A DNA stretch of 15,795 nucleotides, taken from NCBI GenBank assembly GCA_003246805.1, contig QKDG01000207.1, forward strand, positions 1-15,795, given 5' to 3'. The DNA comes from Clostridia bacterium. GTDB lineage: Bacteria > Bacillota > Clostridia > Oscillospirales > Ruminococcaceae. The translations under genes and the position numbers were made by a program. Shown here one piece after another: positions 7,668-14,996 of the stretch. Below the pieces are notes generated by a model, which saw only the letters and a program-made list of their open reading frames with translations, searched no databases and was not told the DNA's origin. The first letter of the stretch is position 1; every line of letters starts with the position of its first letter.

Positions 7668-8207
7668 TTATACAATTCTTTTGAACTGCTTTTCGATTTC
7701 CTTTTTTGTCAGCTTAATCATAACAGGTCTTCCGTGAGGGCAATATCTGATGTTTTCATCATTATAAATCATTCTCACAAGCTCTGTCAGTTCTTCTTTG
7801 CTTGATTTATCATTAGCTTTTATTGCTGATTTACAGGCTATCGAATGATATAATTCGTCAAGCAAACCTGATGAAGGATTCTGTTTGTTAAGTATCAGAT
7901 TTTCAGCAAGCTCAGAAATCAGCGAGTCAATCTCATACCCCTGCAACGCTGATGGCACGCCGGTAACAGTTATAGTTGTTCCTTTTCCCTCATTAAATGA
8001 AAAACCAAGCTTATTGATAATATCTGAATTCATGCAAATTATATCAAACTCTTCATTGCTCAGCATTACATTTAAAGGCGAAAGCAATAGCTGAGTTTGC
8101 AAAAAATCATGATTGCTTTTGATTTTTTCAAAAATATATCTTTCATGTGCAGCATGCTTATCAATCAACAGTAATTCGTCATCAACCTGCGCAATTATAT
8201 AGGTCAT
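7668..8207 (-). CDS. mutL: MutL, C-terminal piece (frameshifted)
   Basis: This is the C-terminal dimerisation and endonuclease domain of MutL, the mismatch-repair nicking enzyme. It carries the endonuclease motif as IDKHAAHERYIFE (DxHA-x2-E-x4-E, with Lys where Gln is usual), plus ACKSAIKAND and the CPHGRPV metal-site motif near the end. The apparent start, MTYIIAQVDDELLL, is internal: homologues read continuously through 'IIGEAFMTYI', and that join is restored exactly by removing one copy of a 17-bp tandem duplication at 8214-8247. There is no ribosome binding site for independent translation from 8207. These motifs indicate a nuclease-proficient, Bacillus-type MutL, not the enterobacterial type. 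Confidence 0.93.
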   Translation of the reverse strand: MTYIIAQVDDELLLIDKHAAHERYIFEKIKSNHDFLQTQLLLSPLNVMLSNEEFDIICMNSDIINKLGFSFNEGKGTTITVTGVPSALQGYEIDSLISELAENLILNKQNPSSGLLDELYHSIACKSAIKANDKSSKEELTELVRMIYNDENIRYCPHGRPVMIKLTKKEIEKQFKRIV

Positions 8208-8213
8208 AAAAGC

Positions 8214-8247
8214 TTCACCTATTATATTTATTCACCTATTATATTTA
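8214..8247. repeat. 17-bp perfect tandem duplication inside mutL
   Basis: The unit ttcacctattatattta occurs at 8214-8230 and again at 8231-8247. The next base (t) equals the first base of the unit, so the parent junction has 1 nt of microhomology. Seventeen is not a multiple of three. The second copy ends the upstream MutL frame at 8228 (after NINIIGE) and hides the downstream frame. Confidence 0.97.
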
Positions 8248-9565
8248 TATTAAAAGAGACATTATTATCTTCAACAATAATATTCTCTTTTATTATTGGC
8301 TCTTTTTTAATAAAAGAATCCTTATTGATGTATTTAAAATTATCTTCAACAATTATTTCGTGAGGTTTAGCTGGCGATTCAGGCACATAGATATTTTGAC
8401 TATTTACAAAAGTTTCATTTCCAGTGCTTGAATAGCTTTTTTGATTAGTCTCAAAAGTCATACTGTCAACATTCATTTTTAACTGAACCGATTTTTCCGC
8501 CTCAAATGGCTTTACATCAAACAGCTGATTAGCAGAAAAATTCTTTTTTGTTTCTATTCTTAGCTCTTCTGGTTTATCTTCCTGCAAAAGTGCATTTTTA
8601 ATTGCAAAATAAACACTGTCAAAAATCAGCTTTTCATCAGCAAATCTTATTTCTATCTTTGCAGGATGAACATTTACATCAACAATATCAGGAGGAATTT
8701 CCAGATTTAATACACATGCAGGGAATTTGCCAGTCATCACAGAATTTTTATAAGCTTCTTCAAGCGATACTGTGCAGGTAACGGATTTTACAAATCTATT
8801 GTTTACAAAAAAAGTCTGAAATGCACGATTAGCCCTTGAAAATAAAGGCTTAACAGTATATCCTGTAATCTTAATATTATTATTTGAATAATTTACAGGA
8901 ATAAGAGTTTTTGCAAAATCCCTGCCGAAAACTGAATAAACAGCGGAATATAGCTTTCCATCTCCCGGTGTCAATAGTTCCTGCTTGTTGTCCCTTATAA
9001 ACTTAAAAGAAATTTCAGGATGAGTCAGTGCTATTTTATTTATTATAGCTGAAACAGAATTGCCCTCTGTCACAGCTTTTTTTAAAAACTTCAAGCGGGC
9101 AGGAATATTATAAAATATATCTCTTATCACGATTGTTGTTCCGTCAGGGCAACCGCACTCCTCTATTAGCTTTTCTTCTGAGCCTTCAATTACATAATGT
9201 GTACCATACTCACTGCCAGAAACCTTTGTAATCAAATCAATTTTTGCAACAGCGGATATTGAAGCCAAAGCCTCACCCCTGAATCCTAACGTAATGATTT
9301 TATCTAAATCAGAAGCAGTTGAGATTTTGCTTGTTGCATGCCTTAAAAACGCCATAGGAACATCAACCTTTGACATTCCACAGCCGTTGTCTGTAATCCT
9401 TATATATGAAATACCACCGTTTTTAATCTCAATTGTTATAAGGTTAGCTCCAGAATCAATCGAGTTTTCTAAAAGCTCTTTTATTACTGATGCCGGTCTT
9501 TCTATAACCTCACCAGCAGCAATAAGCTCCGAAATATCCTTGCTTAGAAGATTAATTTTATTCAT
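8228..9565 (-). CDS. mutL: MutL, N-terminal ATPase piece (frameshifted)
   Basis: This piece holds the GHKL ATPase and transducer domains of MutL: IAAGEVIERPASVIKELLEN (motif I, residues 15-34), TDNGCGM (58-64), GFRGEALASI (94-103), then FFVNNRFVKS and PPDIVDVNVHPAKIEIRF. A poorly conserved linker follows from about residue 340. The frame stops at 8228 because of a 17-bp duplication. With one copy removed, 7668-9565 encodes a continuous protein of about 626 residues, a normal MutL length. The start ATG 9565 lies 12 nt after mutS; the ribosome binding site is weak. If the break is real, the truncated product could bind ATP but would lack the dimerisation and nuclease domain, giving a mutator strain. 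Confidence 0.94.
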   Translation of the reverse strand: MNKINLLSKDISELIAAGEVIERPASVIKELLENSIDSGANLITIEIKNGGISYIRITDNGCGMSKVDVPMAFLRHATSKISTASDLDKIITLGFRGEALASISAVAKIDLITKVSGSEYGTHYVIEGSEEKLIEECGCPDGTTIVIRDIFYNIPARLKFLKKAVTEGNSVSAIINKIALTHPEISFKFIRDNKQELLTPGDGKLYSAVYSVFGRDFAKTLIPVNYSNNNIKITGYTVKPLFSRANRAFQTFFVNNRFVKSVTCTVSLEEAYKNSVMTGKFPACVLNLEIPPDIVDVNVHPAKIEIRFADEKLIFDSVYFAIKNALLQEDKPEELRIETKKNFSANQLFDVKPFEAEKSVQLKMNVDSMTFETNQKSYSSTGNETFVNSQNIYVPESPAKPHEIIVEDNFKYINKDSFIKKEPIIKENIIVEDNNVSFNINIIGE

Positions 9566-9577
9566 AAAGCAACGTCC

Positions 9578-12187
9578 CTATATGTATTTTAGCAATTCTT
9601 TCATAAAAAATCTCAGTTCGTCATCACTCAGCTCGTCAATATTGGTTTTTCTTAGCCTGTCAGAAATTATATTGTCATTAATAGCATCAAACGAAATCTG
9701 CCCTGCGTTGTGATATGCATTTGACTTTCTTTCGTTTTCAACTTCCAAAGTTGCAAGAAGTTCTCTCGCACGATTAATTATTTTATTAGGTATTCCGGCA
9801 AGCTTAGCAACTTCAATTCCGTAGCTTTCATCAACCCCACCACGGACTATTTTATGCAGAAATTTAATATTTTCTCCATTTCGTTTTACTGCTACGCTAA
9901 AGTTCTTAACGCCTTCAAGCTCGTTTTCAAGGTCAATCAATTCGTGATAATGTGTAGCGAACAAGGTCTTGCAGCCTATATTTTTTGATGTTGCAATATA
10001 TTCGGCAACTGCTTTTGCAATGCTTATACCATCAAAGGTAGATGTTCCCCTGCCTACTTCATCAAGGATAACAAGGCTGTTTTTTGTTGCATTGTTAACA
10101 ATATCAGCAACTTCGCTCATCTCAACCATAAAAGTTGACTGCCCCGAAGTTAAATCGTCAGATGCGCCTACCCTTGTAAAAATCTGGTCAACTACCGATA
10201 TCTTTGCGTAATCGCAAGGCACAAAAGAACCAAGCTGTGCCATTAAGGCTATTAAAGCAACCTGCCTCATAAATGTTGATTTACCAGCCATGTTGGGACC
10301 TGTTATTATCAGCATCTTGTTGTCAGTTAAGTCAAGAAATGCATCGTTTGGAACAAAAATCTCATCGTTCTGCATTAACTCAACAACCGGGTGTCTTCCA
10401 TTTTTTATATCAATAATACCATCAATAGCAATATGTGGTTTTGTGTAATTATTCTTCATAGCAGTGACAGCAAGTGACACAAGAACATCAATATTGGCTA
10501 AAGCTGTTGCTGTTTTTTGAACAACACTAAGTTTTGTTGCAATAAAATCACGTATCTCACAAAAAATATCAGATTCAAGCGAAACAGTTTTGTCATTAGC
10601 GCCTAAAATTGTGTTTTCGGCGATTTTAAGCTCGTCGGTAATAAATCTTTCACAATTTGAGAGTGTCTGCTTTCTTATAAAATAATCAGGTATTAAATCA
10701 TAATATGATTTTGTAACCTCAAAATAATAACCGAAAACCTTGTTATAGCTTACTTTTAAGTTTCTTATTCCTGTTGCTTCACGTTCCTTGTTCTCAATTT
10801 TTTCAATGATGCTCTTCCCGCCCGAGATTATATCTCTTAGCTCATCAAGCTCACTGTTAAATCCATCTTTAATAACACCGCCATCCTTTAAATTCACTGG
10901 CGGCTCATCAACAATAGAATTTTCAACAAGATTTGATATTTCTTCAAGTGTATTCATATCAAAATTCAAGGCAATTAACAGCGTTGCCGAAAAATTATCA
11001 AGAAGCTTTTTTATTTCAGGCAATATAACCGCAGTTAATGATAATGCTTTTATATCCCTGGGAGTTGCTGTTTTATACATTACCCTTGTCATAAGGCGCT
11101 CAATATCATATACACTTGATAATAGCTGCTGTAAATCCGCCGTTTTTACTGGATTGTTTATTAGCTCCTCAACAGCATCAAGCCTGTCTATTATCTTAGC
11201 GGGGTTTGTCAAGGGTTGTTCAATATATGATTTTAAAAGGCGTTTGCCCATTGAGGTTCTGGTATTGTCAAGAACCCACAGCAGGCTGCCCTTTTTGTCT
11301 TTATTACGCATGGTTTCACAAAGTTCAAGATTCCTGCGGGCAGAAAATCCAAGCTTCATAATATTATCAACACTGTGAAAATTGATTTCGGAAAATCTTC
11401 CGATAAGAGCTTTTTGTGTTTCACTGATATATGTGAACAAAGCACACAGGCTTTTTTGCGCAATCTTGTTTTCTAAAATTCCAAGTTCGCTCAAAGAAGA
11501 TATACTAAACTGGCTTGTTACATTATCAACATTTTTATTCTCATCAAAATATACATCATCAAGTAGCTGAACACTCGACTTCAACTTATCCTTAATAAAT
11601 TCAGTTGCATTTTTTTGCAGCAAAAAATCCTGATTAAAAAGAATTTCAGCTGGTGAATATCTGGCAAGATTATCAATAACTTTGCTTTCAGTAGCTTTTT
11701 CATTATATTCAAACAAATGAACCTCGCCGGTAGAAATATCTGCAAAGCACATTGAAGAAAAGCTTTTTTCATAATAGATTGCACAAATATAATTATTTGA
11801 AGTTTCATCAAGTAAGTTCGATTCAATAATTGTTCCCGGAGTTACAATTCTGACAACCTCACGAGTTACAATGCCTTTTGATGCCGCAGGGTCACTCGTC
11901 TGCTCGCATATTGCAACATTATATCCTTTAGCCAGCAGCTTTTTAAGATAAGTTTCGCAGGCATGAAAAGGAACGCCACACATTGGCGCTCTTTCATCAA
12001 GCCCACAGTCACGGCCAGTGAGTGTAAGCTCCAATTCCTTAGCAACAATTATAGCGTCCTCAAAGAACATTTCATAAAAATCACCAAGCCTAAAAAACAG
12101 TATATGCTTTTGATATGTTTTTTTGATACTAATATACTGTTGCATCATTGGTGATAATGCAGAATTGTCAACCTCAGCTAATTTCAA
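9578..12187 (-). CDS. mutS: MutS, DNA mismatch recognition ATPase
   Basis: MutS recognises mismatches and small loops and recruits MutL. All parts are present: the N-terminal mismatch-binding domain with FFRLGDFYEMFFED (Phe37-x-Glu39), connector and lever/clamp regions, the Walker A motif GPNMAGKST at about residue 630, the signature and Walker B stretch SLVILDEVGRGTSTFDG about 80 residues later, and the ATHYHEL block. A C-terminal helical tail ends in LSDDELRFFMKELLKYI. At 869 residues it is full-length and intact, in contrast to mutL. The start is TTG 12187, with AGGAG about 9 nt upstream; no in-frame ATG is near. Gaps are 12 nt to both the ylbF-like gene and mutL. Confidence 0.97.
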   Translation of the reverse strand: MKLAEVDNSALSPMMQQYISIKKTYQKHILFFRLGDFYEMFFEDAIIVAKELELTLTGRDCGLDERAPMCGVPFHACETYLKKLLAKGYNVAICEQTSDPAASKGIVTREVVRIVTPGTIIESNLLDETSNNYICAIYYEKSFSSMCFADISTGEVHLFEYNEKATESKVIDNLARYSPAEILFNQDFLLQKNATEFIKDKLKSSVQLLDDVYFDENKNVDNVTSQFSISSLSELGILENKIAQKSLCALFTYISETQKALIGRFSEINFHSVDNIMKLGFSARRNLELCETMRNKDKKGSLLWVLDNTRTSMGKRLLKSYIEQPLTNPAKIIDRLDAVEELINNPVKTADLQQLLSSVYDIERLMTRVMYKTATPRDIKALSLTAVILPEIKKLLDNFSATLLIALNFDMNTLEEISNLVENSIVDEPPVNLKDGGVIKDGFNSELDELRDIISGGKSIIEKIENKEREATGIRNLKVSYNKVFGYYFEVTKSYYDLIPDYFIRKQTLSNCERFITDELKIAENTILGANDKTVSLESDIFCEIRDFIATKLSVVQKTATALANIDVLVSLAVTAMKNNYTKPHIAIDGIIDIKNGRHPVVELMQNDEIFVPNDAFLDLTDNKMLIITGPNMAGKSTFMRQVALIALMAQLGSFVPCDYAKISVVDQIFTRVGASDDLTSGQSTFMVEMSEVADIVNNATKNSLVILDEVGRGTSTFDGISIAKAVAEYIATSKNIGCKTLFATHYHELIDLENELEGVKNFSVAVKRNGENIKFLHKIVRGGVDESYGIEVAKLAGIPNKIINRARELLATLEVENERKSNAYHNAGQISFDAINDNIISDRLRKTNIDELSDDELRFFMKELLKYI

Positions 12188-12199
12188 TTTGTATCACTC

Positions 12200-12607
12200 C
12201 TAATGACAACCAGAGCATGAATCACAGCTGCCTGAACAAGATGAGCTTTCTGTCGGGCAGGTTAATGGGTCTTCACCATTTGCAGATAAAGTTATAACCA
12301 TGTTAATCTGAGACAACAGGTTGTCCATTTCAGTTTTTGCCTGATTGAAAGCATTCATATTTTGGTTAGCCATAATATTCCCGTATAATGACTTGATTTC
12401 AGAATCAAGAGTATTGATTTTCTCCTGGTTTTTCTCAGGCTTTGAAATCTCGTTGTTTAGTGATACTCTTTTTAGATTAAATTCATTGATTAAGTTCTGT
12501 AACTCATTATCCTCGTCGTTATTCTTTTTTGTTTCGTGGTATTTTACATATCTTTCATCTGATTGCAACAATACCCCAAGTTCTCTTACCTTTTCAATAA
12601 TATCCAT
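12200..12607 (-). CDS. YlbF/YmcA-family protein with Cys-rich tail
   Basis: A 135-residue mostly helical protein of the YlbF/YmcA family. In Bacillus, members form a complex with a PSP1-domain partner (RicT) that modulates RNase Y-dependent RNA processing and developmental phosphorelay, and carries iron-sulfur clusters. The helical body covers residues 1-110 and includes YVKYHETKKNNDEDNELQNL and FNQAKTEMDNLLSQIN. The tail carries five cysteines (C117, C124, C128, C131, C134) and a terminal His, a likely metal or Fe-S binding element. ATG 12607 has AAGGAG close upstream, in a 13-nt gap after miaB. In Bacillus, ymcA also follows miaB. I cannot say whether this is the YlbF- or YmcA-type member, so no symbol is given. 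Confidence 0.82.
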   Translation of the reverse strand: MDIIEKVRELGVLLQSDERYVKYHETKKNNDEDNELQNLINEFNLKRVSLNNEISKPEKNQEKINTLDSEIKSLYGNIMANQNMNAFNQAKTEMDNLLSQINMVITLSANGEDPLTCPTESSSCSGSCDSCSGCH

Positions 12608-12620
12608 TTTTATATCTCCT

Positions 12621-14039
12621 TTAATTATTAATTATTTCTCCAAATAAAGCCCAGTTTTTTATTTTTGTTATTTTAACATTAACAAATTCACCAATAAGAC
12701 TATGATGCCCTTTAAATTCTACTATAATATTTTCGTCATTTTTCCCTGTTAAATATGTGCTGTCGGTTTTTCCTTCTCCTTCAACCAATACAGTTACAGT
12801 TTTATTAAGAAACCTTTTGAAATTCTCTGTAACAACTTCTCTCTGTATCAAGATAAGTTCACGCAGCCACTTGCCTTTTTCTGCTTGTGGGATATTGTCG
12901 GGCAGATTTTCTGCTTTTGTTCCACTTCTTTTAGAATACACAAAAGTATACAGATTATCAAACTTTACTTTTTTTATTACTTCAACCGTCTGCAAGAATT
13001 CCTCAAAAGTTTCTCCTGGAAATCCAACAATTATATCTGATGAAAAAGAGAAATCTGATTTTTTACCCCTGGCATAATCAATTATATCATAGTAATCTTC
13101 TATTGTATATTTTCTGTTCATTTGATTTAAGATTCTGTTGCTTCCTGCTTGAAAAGGCAAATGGAGATGCTTGCATATTTTTTCACATTCTATTATTGTA
13201 TCAATAAGCTCTTTTGTGGCATCCTTTGGATGAGAGCTGACAAATCTTATTCTGAAATTCCCACTGATTTCGTTGACAGACCGCAAAAGCCCCGAAAAAC
13301 CATAGGAATATGAATTTACATTTTGCCCCAGCAGTGTAATTTCTTTATAACCATCTTTTACAAGCTGAGTAACCTCTTTGATAATCTCATCAGGCTTACG
13401 GCTTCTCTCTCTCCCCCTGACATACGGCACTATGCAATAGGTACAAAAATTATTGCAGCCATACATTACAGGAACATAAGCTTTAATTTTGTCTTCTCTT
13501 ACAGTGGATAAGCCCTCTAATATTTCGTGATTATCTTCTTTTAAATCGAATACTCGTATTCTTTCTGCTAAAACATTATAAAGCATTTCTGGCAGTTTAT
13601 GAAAGACAAATGTGCCAAAAACCATATCAACCTGCGGATAGGTAGATTTAATTTTGTCAGCAACACTTTGTTGTTGTGCCATACAGCCGCATATGCCAAT
13701 AACAAGGTTCTCTTTTGCTGCCTTTAAGTGCTTTAATTCACCAATATTCCCATACACTCTTGCCTCAGCGTTTTCACGGACAGCACAAGTGTTATATATA
13801 ATCAAATCTGAATCGTCCTGAATATCAGTAAATCCATAACCAATTTCAGCAAGAAATCCCTTAATTTTCTCGGCATCACTGATATTTTGCTGGCATCCAA
13901 AGCTATGAATATATGCCAACGGCGGTGAATCAATATAGATTTTTTCAAGCAAAGCTTTTAGTTTAATTTTATATATACTTTGTTCTTTTAATTCATCAAT
14001 CAAATCACTTTTGTGGGTATTTATTTTATTCAAACGCAT
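12621..14039 (-). CDS. miaB: MiaB, tRNA-2-methylthio-N6-dimethylallyladenosine synthase
   Basis: MiaB is a radical-SAM enzyme with two [4Fe-4S] clusters that converts i6A37 to ms2i6A37. The N-terminal UPF0004 domain has its three cluster cysteines at C49 (FGCQQN), C85 (NTCAVREN) and C119 (CGCMAQ). The radical-SAM triad is C195, C199 and C202 (GCNNFCTYCIVPYVRGRERS). The TRAM RNA-binding domain fills the last 65 residues or so. At 472 residues it is in the normal range for clostridial MiaB, which has an N-terminal extension. ATG 14039 follows AAGGA by only about 2 nt; an in-frame TTG two codons later is better spaced, so the start is uncertain by 2 residues. It is the first gene of the long run and has its own promoter. 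Confidence 0.97.
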   Translation of the reverse strand: MRLNKINTHKSDLIDELKEQSIYKIKLKALLEKIYIDSPPLAYIHSFGCQQNISDAEKIKGFLAEIGYGFTDIQDDSDLIIYNTCAVRENAEARVYGNIGELKHLKAAKENLVIGICGCMAQQQSVADKIKSTYPQVDMVFGTFVFHKLPEMLYNVLAERIRVFDLKEDNHEILEGLSTVREDKIKAYVPVMYGCNNFCTYCIVPYVRGRERSRKPDEIIKEVTQLVKDGYKEITLLGQNVNSYSYGFSGLLRSVNEISGNFRIRFVSSHPKDATKELIDTIIECEKICKHLHLPFQAGSNRILNQMNRKYTIEDYYDIIDYARGKKSDFSFSSDIIVGFPGETFEEFLQTVEVIKKVKFDNLYTFVYSKRSGTKAENLPDNIPQAEKGKWLRELILIQREVVTENFKRFLNKTVTVLVEGEGKTDSTYLTGKNDENIIVEFKGHHSLIGEFVNVKITKIKNWALFGEIINN

Positions 14040-14066
14040 CTTCCTTCGTAGTTTGTATAATATATC

Positions 14067-14095
14067 ATTATATCACATATTTGAAAAAATATCAA
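14067..14095 (-). promoter_or_regulatory. Sigma-A-type promoter of miaB and probably the whole 12-gene run
   Basis: Reading the minus strand, TTGATA (14090-14095) and a perfect TATAAT (14067-14072) are separated by exactly 17 bp. This predicts a transcript start near 14060 and a leader of about 20 nt ending in the AAGGA site of miaB. No comparably clear promoter was seen in the short gaps between downstream genes. Confidence 0.75.
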
Positions 14096-14123
14096 ACATA
14101 TGAAGAAAAAACTCAAAATAACA

Positions 14124-14156
14124 ATAAGCTGTTACTTTTTTTTGGTAACAGCTTAT
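14124..14156 (-). terminator. Hairpin terminator after the Cys/His-rich gene
   Basis: A perfect 12-bp inverted repeat (ATAAGCTGTTAC and its complement) encloses a 9-nt loop made mostly of T. It lies 17 nt beyond the stop of the gene at 14174 and before the miaB promoter. On the minus strand it is followed by an imperfect T-rich stretch (TTGTTATTTTGAGTTTTTT), so the fit to a rho-independent terminator is good but not ideal. Confidence 0.65.
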
Positions 14157-14173
14157 ATGCTAATAATTTTTAG

Positions 14174-14845
14174 TTAGCAAGAGTGATGATGATGTCCATC
14201 ATCTATATCTTCAAGGCTTGGTGGGAAGAATTCGGTAGTCGGGAATTTAATTTTTTCAAATAGCTCACATGGGCTGTCGTTGTTTGTTGAACAATCCTTC
14301 TGTGGAATACAGAAATCATATACTGGAATCATCAGTGAAACAGGACGTTGAAGTGAGATTATTGAGAATAAACCAAGTGTTAAGAAAACTCTCTTTTGTG
14401 GTGAAGGACAGGTTATTTCCTGGCCGGCAGATGAACAGCAATCATGACATGATTTTGTAACAAGCTTGCTGTCAAGCACAATTGGTTCAACAACCTGAAC
14501 TGTACAAGTTGGCAGATTGTTGTTTGCATTGGTTGTAGCAACAGCAACTGGTGTATTTGAATTGAAAATTTTTGCATTGCCATCACTGCCATACAAAATT
14601 ACCTTTTTACAGAATCTTGATGTTCCCGATACTGTCTGCCCTGGTGTTGAAGTGCTTGAAAAAGCCTCGATTACTACATTGAAATTATAAGTAATATCAA
14701 TTGAATAAAATCCTTTATTGAATGGAACAGGCTCAATTGCAAAATATGTGCTGACTACATCTACACTCTTGCACTTGATGAATGTTGCATTGTCAATAAT
14801 AGCTTTAGAAGTTCCATCTGTAAATATAACTTCCAGGTCCTCCAA
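14174..14845 (-). CDS. Uncharacterised Cys/His-rich protein with its own promoter
   Basis: About 223 residues, with no signal peptide or membrane helix. It reads as a conserved-looking beta-rich domain (VVSTYFAIEPVPFNKGFYSI, ITYNFNVVIEAF, SGTSRFCKKVILYGSDGNAK). A Pro/Cys-containing section follows (CHDCC, then LFSIISLQRPVSLMIPVYDF and CIPQKDC). The end is CELFEKIKFPTTEFFPPS and a terminal DDGHHHHSC. The type recalls uncharacterised proteins of gut Clostridia; some strands faintly recall the SPOCS domain of spore-coat proteins, but that is a guess. It stands alone between a promoter and a terminator. The start is puzzling: the frame opens after a TAA at 14864-14866, GGAGG (14839-14843) overlaps the only nearby TTG (14845), and no start codon follows at usable distance. 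An upstream TTG at 14870 would fit only if one base were removed. Confidence 0.7.
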   Translation of the reverse strand: MEDLEVIFTDGTSKAIIDNATFIKCKSVDVVSTYFAIEPVPFNKGFYSIDITYNFNVVIEAFSSTSTPGQTVSGTSRFCKKVILYGSDGNAKIFNSNTPVAVATTNANNNLPTCTVQVVEPIVLDSKLVTKSCHDCCSSAGQEITCPSPQKRVFLTLGLFSIISLQRPVSLMIPVYDFCIPQKDCSTNNDSPCELFEKIKFPTTEFFPPSLEDIDDGHHHHSC

Positions 14846-14899
14846 ACAGTCTTTATCTAAAGTTTATCAACCTTATAAATGATGTTGTATTATATTATT

Positions 14900-14928
14900 A
14901 TTATATAATTGAAATATAAAAAAAGCAA
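14900..14928 (-). promoter_or_regulatory. Sigma-A-type promoter of the Cys/His-rich gene
   Basis: On the minus strand, TTGCTT (14923-14928) and a perfect TATAAT (14900-14905) are separated by 17 bp. The predicted transcript starts near 14893, leaving a leader of about 50 nt. The region is very AT-rich with several overlapping TATAAT-like hexamers, so the exact box is less certain than the presence of a promoter. Confidence 0.55.
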
Positions 14929-14958
14929 TATATTTATTCTATAAAAAGTCTGACAAGT

Positions 14959-14990
14959 AAAAAAGCCCCTACCATATCGGCAGGGGCTTT
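14959..14990 (-). terminator. Rho-independent terminator after the holin gene
   Basis: On the minus strand the stem AAAGCCCCTgCC pairs with GGtAGGGGCTTT around a short GATAT loop and continues into TTTTTTAC. It begins just past the holin stop at 14997. This closes the lysis-gene transcript and separates it from the next promoter. The arms are also A/T flanked on the other side, so it could act in both directions. Confidence 0.85.
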
Positions 14991-14996
14991 AAATTT

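Noticed and set aside
7668..8207. A separate small gene encoding only a MutL C-terminal domain, as in split-MutL designs
   Set aside because: There is no ribosome binding site at 8207, and deleting one copy of the 17-bp duplication restores an uninterrupted MutL, so a broken single gene explains it better.
10788..11378. A 196-codon plus-strand open frame opposite mutS
   Set aside because: It is Ser/Leu/Ile-rich, antisense to conserved MutS coding sequence and without a convincing ribosome binding site; it is a shadow frame. The same holds for the other plus-strand frames in the window.
14120..14160. Small RNA or toxin-antitoxin element around the 12-bp inverted repeat
   Set aside because: The hairpin position just beyond a stop codon and before a promoter is explained by transcription termination, and no promoter of its own was seen.
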